NCBI GenBank assembly: GCA_902485915.1
Contig: CABTMH010000094.1
Location: 1 to 9,256 of the forward strand
Source: an uncultured Oribacterium sp.
Lineage (GTDB): Bacteria; Bacillota; Clostridia; Lachnospirales; Lachnospiraceae
DNA: 9,256 bases
Direction of reading: 5' to 3'
The notes below the pieces were generated by a model. The model did not search any database and was not told where the DNA came from. It saw nothing but the letters and a program-made list of their open reading frames with translations. Within the stretch, counting starts at the first letter, position 1; every line of letters starts with the position of its first letter. The position numbers were made by a program, and so were the translations under genes. Below, piece after piece: positions 1-5,389 of this stretch.

Positions 1-20
1 GACGTGTGCTCTTCCGATCT
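1..20. other. Illumina TruSeq adapter remnant (contamination)
   Basis: These 20 bases equal the 3' end of the TruSeq read-2 adapter in the orientation that reads into an insert (ending CTCTTCCGATCT). Genomic sequence therefore starts at base 21. This is untrimmed library sequence at a contig end, not biology. Confidence 0.97.
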
Positions 21-166
21 CTTCTTTTCAATTAACAGGACAGACTGTGAATCTCAAAGCCGGATGTCTATGGATTTCACCAGAATCCAATAATGGTGGA
101 TACAACCTGTTGTATGCTTGCAATAGCTATCATGGCGAGTGTAAATTAATGCTTCCAGAAGACTAA
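21..166 (+). CDS. 3' end of an unidentified gene (partial)
   Basis: One frame is open from the contig start (first complete genomic codon at base 23) to a TAA at 164-166, giving about 47 residues that end in LMLPED. The peptide has three cysteines, several aromatic residues and an NNGGYN stretch, which could suit a secreted or surface protein, but I do not recognise the family. The DNA is clearly more AT-rich than the rest of the window, which hints at foreign origin or a different genomic neighbourhood. The terminator at 302-325 is the first one downstream on this strand. With only the C-terminal end visible, no function can be given, and chance openness over 47 codons is not excluded. Confidence 0.45.
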
Positions 167-301
167 GAAGATAGCCTTTAGCGCTGAGCTTTCCGCCCTA
201 TTGGTTATTTCTCATTTCACTCGAATCTTCCATCCCACATGGATGCAATCTGGATTCTTGTGTATGGTGTAAACTAAAAATACTTAATTAGAGATTAATT
301 T

Positions 302-325
302 AGGCCGCCGCTAGGCGGCCTTTTT
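302..325 (+). terminator. Rho-independent terminator
   Basis: An 8-bp perfect stem (AGGCCGCC, 302-309, with GGCGGCCT, 314-321) and a GCTA loop run straight into TTTTT. It probably ends the transcript of the partial gene upstream. Bases 167-301 between that gene and the stem are AT-rich and show nothing else I recognise. Confidence 0.85.
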
Positions 326-356
326 CCATATATTCCATTCGCCGTTCTCCATTCTA

Positions 357-365
357 TGCTAAAAT
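357..365 (+). promoter_or_regulatory. Possible extended -10 promoter before the methyltransferase remnant
   Basis: TGCTAAAAT fits an extended -10 element (TGn plus TAAAAT). No good -35 is seen at 16-18 bp upstream. It would start a short leader that holds the hairpin at 388-411 and then reaches the ATG at 428. Weak call from sequence alone. Confidence 0.3.
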
Positions 366-387
366 ATAACTCGGCTGATAATGTGTC

Positions 388-411
388 ATGGGGCTTCGGC
401 TCCATATTTTT
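388..411 (+). terminator. Terminator-like hairpin with TTCG loop, possibly an attenuator
   Basis: A 7-bp stem (388-394 with 399-405, one G-U pair) closes a TTCG loop and is followed by a T-rich run at 405-411. It sits only about 17 bases before the start codon of the methyltransferase remnant and 63 bases after another terminator. It therefore looks like a leader attenuator or a second stop signal. Confidence 0.5.
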
Positions 412-427
412 ATATGAGGGTTTTGGT

Positions 428-746
428 ATGACAGATGCAGAGCAGAGGGAAGCGGCGCGGCAGTTTATAAACAGCTGGCGAAAGGGGCGATGAAGAACTG
501 AACCCGATTCAGGTTTCCATCCAGCAGTTTTATGGCATTCTCGATGCGAGAGCGCTGTATCCGGATTCGTCATTGGCTGATCTTTATGACCCGCTGACCA
601 TGCCGCCGGAGCTCCGCAAGGCACATACGAAAAACGACATCGCCGTGATGCAGGCGTACGGCTTCAGCACGAAGATGTCGGAAGCGGATTGCGTCGCTGC
701 ACTCATGAAGATGTATCAGGAACTGGTTGAGAAGATGAAGCTGTAA
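428..746 (+). pseudogene. Remnant of a MmeI/YeeA-like DNA methyltransferase (N- and C-terminal ends fused, frameshifted)
   Basis: A GAGG-type ribosome binding site precedes ATG 428. The first frame reads MTDAEQREAARQFINSWRKG and then stops at 491-493. This resembles the N-terminus of large class I DNA methyltransferases of the MmeI/YeeA type, which continue with a W-x-G-K-G-x-E segment. In the next frame, from about 486, the reading is GDEELNPIQVSIQQFYG, then DARALYPDSSLADLYDPLTM and PPELRKAH to a TAA at 744-746. That second part matches the C-terminus of the same family (ALYPDSSLADLYDPLTMPPELxKAH, then an AYGF and ELMKMYQEL tail). Intact proteins are roughly 900 residues or more, so almost the whole catalytic and recognition core is missing and one base disrupts the junction. 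The remnant cannot methylate DNA. Inference: the relic of a restriction-modification or BREX/DISARM-like gene removed by internal deletion. Family assignment is from remembered motifs. Confidence 0.72.
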
Positions 747-816
747 GCTGCATGATTGAGCGCTTGCGAAAAGGAGTAATGGCACAGGCTGCGCAGTAGG
801 ATTTTCTCTCCGAAAA

Positions 817-825
817 TGCTACTAT
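817..825 (+). promoter_or_regulatory. Candidate extended -10 promoter for the alcohol dehydrogenase
   Basis: TGCTACTAT matches an extended -10 (TGn then TACTAT). No convincing -35 is present. A start near base 832 would give a leader of about 220 bases before the dehydrogenase ATG, covering the hairpins listed next. This is the best candidate in the 747-1053 gap. Confidence 0.35.
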
Positions 826-832
826 ATAGGAA

Positions 833-963
833 GTAAACTTCGGTTTGCCTGTGCGATCTCCGTATCAACGCACGGGGGACTGTGCGCCGGGAAGGCTGGT
901 GATTGCAGTGTCGGCATGAGGCTCGTCTTCGTGAGAAGGATGGGCGTGGGCCAGAGCACCCAC
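833..963 (+). ncRNA. Structured 5' leader of the alcohol dehydrogenase, class unknown
   Basis: The 307-base gap between the methyltransferase remnant and the dehydrogenase is dense with potential RNA stems. They are 833-838 with 843-848 around an exact C(TTCG)G tetraloop; 848-855 with 869-876 (CCTGTGCG/CGCACGGG, one G-U); 922-926 with 931-935; and 946-950 with 959-963 (GTGGG/CCCAC). I compared it by eye with cobalamin, SAM, TPP, FMN, lysine, glycine, THF, ZTP, fluoride, c-di-GMP and T-box consensus cores, and with 6S and SRP RNA. I found no convincing match: GGGAAGGC near 890 only superficially recalls a cobalamin element. It may be a leader RNA, an unrecognised regulatory RNA or degraded sequence. 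No coding function is seen in this stretch. Confidence 0.3.
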
Positions 964-970
964 ATACAGC

Positions 971-1045
971 ACTAAGAGAAGAGGCCATAATACCGGATAC
1001 GAACGCGGCCATGCTACACAGGCAGTCATGTACTAAGAGAAGAGG
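971..1045 (+). repeat. Direct repeat of ACTAAGAGAAGAGG flanking the last part of the leader
   Basis: The same 14 bases occur at 971-984 and 1032-1045, 61 bases apart. The second copy supplies the AGAGG ribosome binding site 8 bases before the dehydrogenase ATG. The first copy has no start codon at a useful distance. Flanking bases differ, so this is a short exact repeat and not a larger duplication. Confidence 0.7.
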
Positions 1046-1053
1046 GAACAGTT

Positions 1054-2217
1054 ATGCGAAATTTCGATTATGTAACGCCGACGAGGCTGATTTTCGGTGA
1101 GGGTGTGATTTCAGAGCTTCCTGCGGTGATGAAGCCGTTCGGTAAGCGGGTGCTGCTCACCTATGGTGGCGGCAGCATCAAGCGGACGGGGCTCTATGAT
1201 AAGGTGAAGGAGCTGCTCGCGGATTTCGAGATCTATGAGCTTTCGGACATTCAGCCGAATCCGAAGTATGATCCGAGCGTGCTGGATGGTGTGAAGATCT
1301 GTAAGGAGCAGAAGATCGATGTGATCCTCGCGGTGGGCGGCGGCAGCGTCCTCGACTGCTCGAAGGCGATCGCCGCGGGTGCGAAGTACGATGGCGATCC
1401 GTGGGATCTGATCAGCGGTCAGGTGCTCGCGCAGGACGCGCTGCCGATGGTGGATATCCTGACCCTGGCGGCGACCGGCAGTGAGTACGACTGTGGAGGC
1501 GTTATCTCGAGAACCGAGACCAACGATAAGATCGGCTACATGGATCCGCATCTTTTCCCGCAGGCATCCATCCTCGACCCGACCTATACCTTTACGGTGC
1601 CGAAGAAGCAGACCGCAGCCGGATGCGCAGATGCAATCAACCACATCATGGAGCAGTATTTCTGCGAGGAGTCCTCGCTGCTCGCGGACGGCATGATGGA
1701 GGCTGCGTTTAAGAGCCTCATGGTGAACGGCCGCAAGTGCATCGAGAATCCGGAGGATTATACCGCCCGCGCCGAGATGATGCTGGACTGCACCCTCGCC
1801 TGCAACGGTATTTTCTCCCTCGGCAACAGCCGTTCCCTGTGGCCGTGCCATGGCCTCGAGCACGCCCTGTCCGCGTACTATGACATCACGCACGGCGAGG
1901 GCCTCGCGATCATCACGCCGAGATGGATGAAGCACATCCTGAACGACCACACCGTCGACCGTCTCGCGAAGTACGGCGTCAATGTCTTCGGCCTCGACGC
2001 AGCACAGGACCGCTACGACATCGCAAACCAGGCGATCCAGGCGACCTATGATTTCTTCGCCTCCCTCGGCATCCCGATGCACCTCCGCGAGGTCGGCATC
2101 GACGACAGCCGCATCGACGAGATGGCGCACCACGTCGCCGAACTCGAGGGCCTTGACGAAGCCTGGGCTCCGCTCCAGGAAGCCGACATCGCCGCGATCT
2201 TCCGCGCATCACTGTAA
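1054..2217 (+). CDS. Iron-containing (group III) alcohol dehydrogenase, butanol dehydrogenase/YqhD type
   Basis: This 387-residue protein has the usual length and layout of iron-dependent alcohol dehydrogenases of the BdhA/BdhB/YqhD branch. These cytoplasmic enzymes reduce aldehydes with NAD(P)H, commonly butyraldehyde or other toxic aldehydes. The N-terminal nucleotide-binding half has YGGGS (37-41), the GGGSVLD signature (95-101) and TGSE (141-144). The helical C-terminal half carries the metal ligands in the expected pattern: D193 and H197 in CADAINH, H266 in WPCHGLEH, and H280 in DITHGEG, with H270 as the extra conserved histidine. All catalytic residues are present. ATG 1054 lies 8 bases after AGAGG. 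The long leader upstream suggests post-transcriptional control. It stands alone, and nothing nearby tells the substrate. The exact substrate and NADH/NADPH preference are not decided by sequence. Confidence 0.95.
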   Translation: MRNFDYVTPTRLIFGEGVISELPAVMKPFGKRVLLTYGGGSIKRTGLYDKVKELLADFEIYELSDIQPNPKYDPSVLDGVKICKEQKIDVILAVGGGSVLDCSKAIAAGAKYDGDPWDLISGQVLAQDALPMVDILTLAATGSEYDCGGVISRTETNDKIGYMDPHLFPQASILDPTYTFTVPKKQTAAGCADAINHIMEQYFCEESSLLADGMMEAAFKSLMVNGRKCIENPEDYTARAEMMLDCTLACNGIFSLGNSRSLWPCHGLEHALSAYYDITHGEGLAIITPRWMKHILNDHTVDRLAKYGVNVFGLDAAQDRYDIANQAIQATYDFFASLGIPMHLREVGIDDSRIDEMAHHVAELEGLDEAWAPLQEADIAAIFRASL

Positions 2218-2224
2218 AATTCAG

Positions 2225-2257
2225 AAAAAAATAATGGGGTCAGACCCCATTATTTTT
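2225..2257. terminator. Bidirectional terminator between the convergent dehydrogenase and coaX
   Basis: Bases 2227-2241 and 2243-2257 are perfect inverse complements around A2242, with a core of GGGGTC-A-GACCCC flanked by A-rich and T-rich arms. It therefore gives a stem plus U-tract on both strands. It lies 9 bases after the dehydrogenase stop and overlaps the coaX stop codon by two bases, so it serves both converging transcripts. Confidence 0.93.
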
Positions 2258-3023
2258 ATGCCTTATTTTTCTCGTAGATCACGAGCAGTCCCTTCAGGAG
2301 CAGGTCTTCGTCGAGGATGATGTCCTTTCTGCAGTGAGAGATGATTTTCTTTGCGAGGCCGCCGGTGGCGATGACCGTGGTTTTCTCGCCGAGCTCTTCC
2401 TCGACGCGGTCGATGATGCCGTCGAGGGCAGCTGCGCTGCTGTAGAGGACACCGCTCTTCATGCACTCGACGGTGTTCTTACCGATGACGTGCTTCGGTG
2501 CGTCGATGCTGATGCCGCTGAGCTGGGATGCACGGGCGGTGAGGGCATCGAGAGACACACGGACACCCGGCAGAATCATGCCGCCGATGTACTGCTTCTT
2601 ACTGTTCACGACAGAAACGGTCGTCGCGGTGCCCATGTCGATCACGATGAACGGCACCGGGTACTCCGCGAGGCCGGCGACGGCATCCGCGACGAGATCC
2701 GCACCGAGCTGACCAGGATGATCCATGAGGATATTGAGTCCGGTCTTTAGGCCAGGACCCAGCACCATGACTTCCTTCTTCAGAATCTTCTCCGCCGCGA
2801 GCTTCGCGGTGTTGGTGATCTGCGGCACGACCGAGGAGATGATACATCCCTCGATGTCGCTCCCCTGGATGTGGTAGATGTCGAGGACGGTCTTCAGGTC
2901 GACGGCGTACTCAAGCTCGGTTTTCGTCCGAACCGTCGAGAGGCGCTCGATGAAATAGGTCTTCTGATCATCGATGCAGCCGACCACAATATTCGTATTT
3001 CCGATATCAATCGCTAGAATCAT
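2256..3023 (-). CDS. coaX: Type III pantothenate kinase CoaX
   Basis: CoaX phosphorylates pantothenate to 4'-phosphopantothenate, the first committed step of CoA synthesis. Type III enzymes resist CoA feedback and need a monovalent cation. The 255-residue product has the usual length and the ASKHA-fold signatures: DIGNTN (6-11, phosphate 1 loop), GADLVADAV (107-115, with catalytic D109; many relatives have R where L110 stands), DMGTATT (129-135, phosphate 2), GGMILPG (147-153) and ATGGLA (219-224). ATG 3023 has only a weak AGAGAG-type ribosome binding site. It is the last gene of the minus-strand CoA block, after panT and coaBC, but a terminator separates it from panT. Function is assigned with high confidence from motifs and context. 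Confidence 0.96.
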   Translation of the reverse strand: MILAIDIGNTNIVVGCIDDQKTYFIERLSTVRTKTELEYAVDLKTVLDIYHIQGSDIEGCIISSVVPQITNTAKLAAEKILKKEVMVLGPGLKTGLNILMDHPGQLGADLVADAVAGLAEYPVPFIVIDMGTATTVSVVNSKKQYIGGMILPGVRVSLDALTARASQLSGISIDAPKHVIGKNTVECMKSGVLYSSAAALDGIIDRVEEELGEKTTVIATGGLAKKIISHCRKDIILDEDLLLKGLLVIYEKNKA

Positions 3024-3047
3024 AATGTACTCTCTTATACTGAATTT

Positions 3048-3085
3048 AAAAACAGGAACCCGGAGCGCTGATACTCCGGGCTCCT
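3048..3085 (-). terminator. Intrinsic terminator downstream of the ECF S-component gene
   Basis: Read on the minus strand, a 12-bp stem (3074-3085 with 3054-3065, one A-C mismatch) with an 8-base loop is followed by GTTTTTAAATT. It lies 15 bases after the transporter stop and 25 bases before the coaX ATG. coaX must therefore rely on read-through or on a weak own promoter. A CAGTATAAG element near 3030-3040 is the only -10-like candidate. Confidence 0.82.
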
Positions 3086-3100
3086 ATAGTGCCACAGCTG

Positions 3101-3733
3101 TTACGCTGCTTCTGTGCTGATCTGTGCGGCGGTGATGAGGTGCGCTCTGGAGAGAGCCGCGCCGACCGCGCCGGTGATGATGGTGGAAGATACCATCTCG
3201 CAGACCGCGTTGATGCCGACCATGAGGCAGCAGCCGATGATGACGTTATGGCCGCCCATCAGGTTCTGAACATACTCGGTGTTTCCGAACAGTCCGACGA
3301 GTGCAGACATGAAGAAGAGGGTGTTCAGGAAGGCTGAGAAGAAGCCGGTGACGGCGCAAGCCACGTAGGTGTTGCTGACCTTCCGCACGCCACGGAAGAT
3401 GTAGCCGAGGCAGATGCCGTCGAGAAGACGCGGGATGAAGCGCTGCACGAAGGCGAGGAACGGGTTGATGCTGAAGAGCATGACGCCCATCGCGCTGGTT
3501 CCGCCGACGCCGATGCACTGCAGGAAGCTGGTGAGACCGAATGCGCCACCGGCCACTGCACCGCCGACTGGTCCGAGTACGATCGCGCTGATCGCCACCG
3601 GGATCACGTTAAACGAAATCGCAAGTGGGCCGATGTTTAAGTACCCGAGCGGTGTGTAGGACATCACCAGTAAGATGGCGACCATCAGGCCGAGTAAGGT
3701 GAGCTGTGCGGTAGTGAACTTGTTGTTTTTCAT
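3101..3733 (-). CDS. panT: ECF transporter S component, probably pantothenate-specific (PanT-like)
   Basis: This 210-residue, very hydrophobic protein has about six predicted membrane segments (roughly 9-26, 34-53, 55-72, 80-98, 122-148 and 162-192). It fits the size and shape of substrate-binding S subunits of energy-coupling factor vitamin importers (ECF_trnsprt-like family). It would bind a vitamin outside the membrane and dock on a shared EcfA-EcfA'-EcfT module, which is not encoded here. The substrate is inferred from context: it lies between coaBC and coaX, the classic genomic setting of PanT. Loss of pantothenate synthesis genes would fit, but cannot be checked here. ATG 3733 has a strong AGGAGG site 9 bases upstream. 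Family call strong, substrate call moderate; a riboflavin or other vitamin S component is the alternative. Confidence 0.85.
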   Translation of the reverse strand: MKNNKFTTAQLTLLGLMVAILLVMSYTPLGYLNIGPLAISFNVIPVAISAIVLGPVGGAVAGGAFGLTSFLQCIGVGGTSAMGVMLFSINPFLAFVQRFIPRLLDGICLGYIFRGVRKVSNTYVACAVTGFFSAFLNTLFFMSALVGLFGNTEYVQNLMGGHNVIIGCCLMVGINAVCEMVSSTIITGAVGAALSRAHLITAAQISTEAA

Positions 3734-3951
3734 TTTTGTTTCCTCCTTGTTACCGTTCCGTTTCAGATGCGATGACGATAAGATCGATCGTACACGGATA
3801 CAATACGGTGATGGAAAGCGGAGCGTTTTCTGGTCCGCTTCACATAGGTGTGCCGGAGATCCGGCGGTTTACGTTGCCTTCAGTTACATGAAAGCGAGAG
3901 CTCTGATGAGGTACCGGCACGGTGATGATGTGTCCGGCCGTCAGCATTGCC
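3734..3951 (-). promoter_or_regulatory. 218-bp leader between coaBC and panT with hairpins and a possible promoter
   Basis: No gene is seen here. Read on the minus strand it holds a 7-bp stem (AAGCGGA/TCCGCTT, 3834-3840 with 3816-3822, 11-base loop), a GC-rich palindrome (3852-3865), and a candidate promoter TTGTAT-17-TATCGT (-35 at 3798-3803, -10 at 3775-3780) ending about 35 bases before the panT ATG. I see no T-run terminator after coaBC. Read-through from coaBC with extra panT transcription is possible. I recognise no known riboswitch core. Confidence 0.35.
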
Positions 3952-5151
3952 CTAAGCTTCGTGTGTAAGCTGAAGAATTTTATCCAGGATTGCTATGGCT
4001 GCATCCTCCTTACGCATGAGCGGGAGTGATACGTCCGAATCCTGTGTAATCAGAGTCAGGACGTTGGTGTCACCCTGGAAGCCGGCGCCGGTCACCTTCA
4101 GGTTGTTGGCGGCGATCATGTCCAGGTGTTTCTTCTCAAGCTTGGCTCTGGAATTACTGATCATATTTTCTGTTTCCATCGAGAAACCGCAGAGGAACTG
4201 CCCCGGGTGCTTATGCTCGCCGAGGTACTTCAGGATGTCGTCGGTTCGCTCGAGCGGGATGGAAAGCTGGTCATCTTTTTTCTTTAGTTTGTTATCGGCG
4301 ACGGTCGTCGGGCGGTAATCCGCGACGGCGGCAGCCTTTATGATGATGTCCTGCTGATCGCTCACGGAGGTCACGGCCTCAAACATGTCGCGTGCGGTCG
4401 TGATCGGAACGAAGTGCACGAAGTGTGGCGGCTCGATCGCGGTCGGTCCACTGACGAGTGTTACCTCCGCTCCTCGAAGCATGGCCATCTTCGCGATGGC
4501 ATAGCCCATCTTGCCGGAGGAGTGATTCGTGAGATAGCGCACCGGATCCAGGGGTTCCTGAGTCGGGCCGGCGGTGACGAGCACCTTCTTTCCGACGAGA
4601 TCCTTCGCGCAGGCGACTTCCCGAAGGATGTACTCGAGAAGCTCGGCCGGCTCCGGCATCTTACCGGCACCGGTGTCGCCACAGGCGAGGTAGCCGCTGG
4701 CCGGGGTGATCACTTCATAACCGAAGGACTGCAGCTTCCGGAGATTATCCTGCACGATCGGATTCTCGTACATGGCGGTGTTCATCGCCGGCGAGATGAT
4801 CTTATGACAGCGGCAGGCCATGATCGTGGTGGTGAGCATATCATCCGCGAGGCCATGTGCGATCTTGCCGATGACATCCGCACTCGCCGGAGCGATCATC
4901 ACGACGTCTGCCTTCTTCGCGATGGAGACGTGCTCGACCTGAAACTGGAAATTCCGGTCGAAGGTGTCGACCAGGCACTTGTTTCCGGTCAGGGTCTCGA
5001 AGGTGATCGGGTTGATGAAATTCGTGGCGTTCTGCGTCATCAGCACATGCACGTCGGCATGGAGCTTGTGAAGCGCGCTCGCGAGATATGCGATTTTATA
5101 GGCAGCGATACTTCCCGTTACGCCGAGAAGCACGGTCTTTCCCTGCAGCAT
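3952..5151 (-). CDS. coaBC: Bifunctional phosphopantothenoylcysteine decarboxylase/phosphopantothenate-cysteine ligase CoaBC
   Basis: The enzyme joins cysteine to 4'-phosphopantothenate (CoaB) and decarboxylates the product to 4'-phosphopantetheine (CoaC), the steps after CoaX. The 399 residues match the usual bifunctional length. The CoaC flavoprotein half (about 1-180) shows GVTGSIAAYK (10-19), catalytic H74 in QVEHVSI, PAMN (121-124) and the substrate-lid cysteine C157 in ACGDTGAGKMPEP. The CoaB half (from about 188) shows VTAGPTQEPLDPVRYLTNHS (192-211) with N209, AAAVADYRP (273-281) and the lysine-rich KLKKKDD (288-294). All key residues are present. ATG 5151 has an AGGAGG-type site and a TGTTATAAT promoter upstream, so it is the first gene of the minus-strand block. 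Confidence 0.97.
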   Translation of the reverse strand: MLQGKTVLLGVTGSIAAYKIAYLASALHKLHADVHVLMTQNATNFINPITFETLTGNKCLVDTFDRNFQFQVEHVSIAKKADVVMIAPASADVIGKIAHGLADDMLTTTIMACRCHKIISPAMNTAMYENPIVQDNLRKLQSFGYEVITPASGYLACGDTGAGKMPEPAELLEYILREVACAKDLVGKKVLVTAGPTQEPLDPVRYLTNHSSGKMGYAIAKMAMLRGAEVTLVSGPTAIEPPHFVHFVPITTARDMFEAVTSVSDQQDIIIKAAAVADYRPTTVADNKLKKKDDQLSIPLERTDDILKYLGEHKHPGQFLCGFSMETENMISNSRAKLEKKHLDMIAANNLKVTGAGFQGDTNVLTLITQDSDVSLPLMRKEDAAIAILDKILQLTHEA

Positions 5152-5194
5152 GATGTTCCTCCTGTCCGATCGTGATGGACTATTTTGCGTTTTG

Positions 5195-5203
5195 ATTATA
5201 ACA
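5195..5203 (-). promoter_or_regulatory. Extended -10 promoter for coaBC
   Basis: On the minus strand this reads TGTTATAAT, a consensus -10 with the extended TGn. The hexamer 17 bp upstream (CAGTGA) is a poor -35. Its place 44 bases before the coaBC ATG, facing away from the ATPase gene, fits the coaBC-panT(-coaX) transcript. Confidence 0.65.
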
Positions 5204-5302
5204 TAGATTTTACAGAGTCACTGATTTTTTTCAGGTACGTAGATGTTGTCTGGGAGCGGAAGGATGATTCCTCTCAGCTATACCACTATTTGCTGTTCTA
5301 CA

Positions 5303-5344
5303 TTGAAAGAAGGGGATAACCAGGGTATAATAGGGGTATAATAC
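5303..5344 (+). promoter_or_regulatory. Promoter of the ATPase-cobI transcript with a duplicated -10
   Basis: TTGAAA (5303-5308), a 17-bp spacer and TATAAT (5326-5331) make a near-consensus sigma-A promoter. GGGTATAATA is repeated 11 bp downstream (5334-5343), giving a second perfect TATAAT (5337-5342) one helical turn further on but without a good -35. Transcription would start near 5338-5350, about 40-50 bases before the ATPase start. Confidence 0.75.
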
Positions 5345-5389
5345 AGATGTGAATCGTTTTAACGGGGAAGTTCAGGCAGGAGGGGCATG

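Noticed and set aside
779..799. Tiny frame MAQAAQ after AAGGAG
   Set aside because: The ribosome binding site is only 2 bases from the ATG, and six residues cannot be supported as a gene.
841..1000. Cobalamin riboswitch
   Set aside because: GGGAAGGC and a CACTG-like string are superficially similar, but the B12 box and the other conserved core segments are missing and the downstream gene is not a B12 gene.
903..1100. Possible 65-residue leader peptide overlapping the dehydrogenase start
   Set aside because: It would begin at a TTG without a ribosome binding site, overlaps the dehydrogenase start by 47 bases and resembles nothing known.
1111..2133. Long open frame of 340 codons on the minus strand, antisense to the alcohol dehydrogenase
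   Set aside because: It mirrors the GC-rich codons of a gene with all catalytic motifs, has no family resemblance and is biased to R, H, E and V as shadow frames are.
3675..3968. 97-codon plus-strand frame spanning the panT leader
   Set aside because: It has no ribosome binding site, runs into two minus-strand genes and shows no protein-like features.
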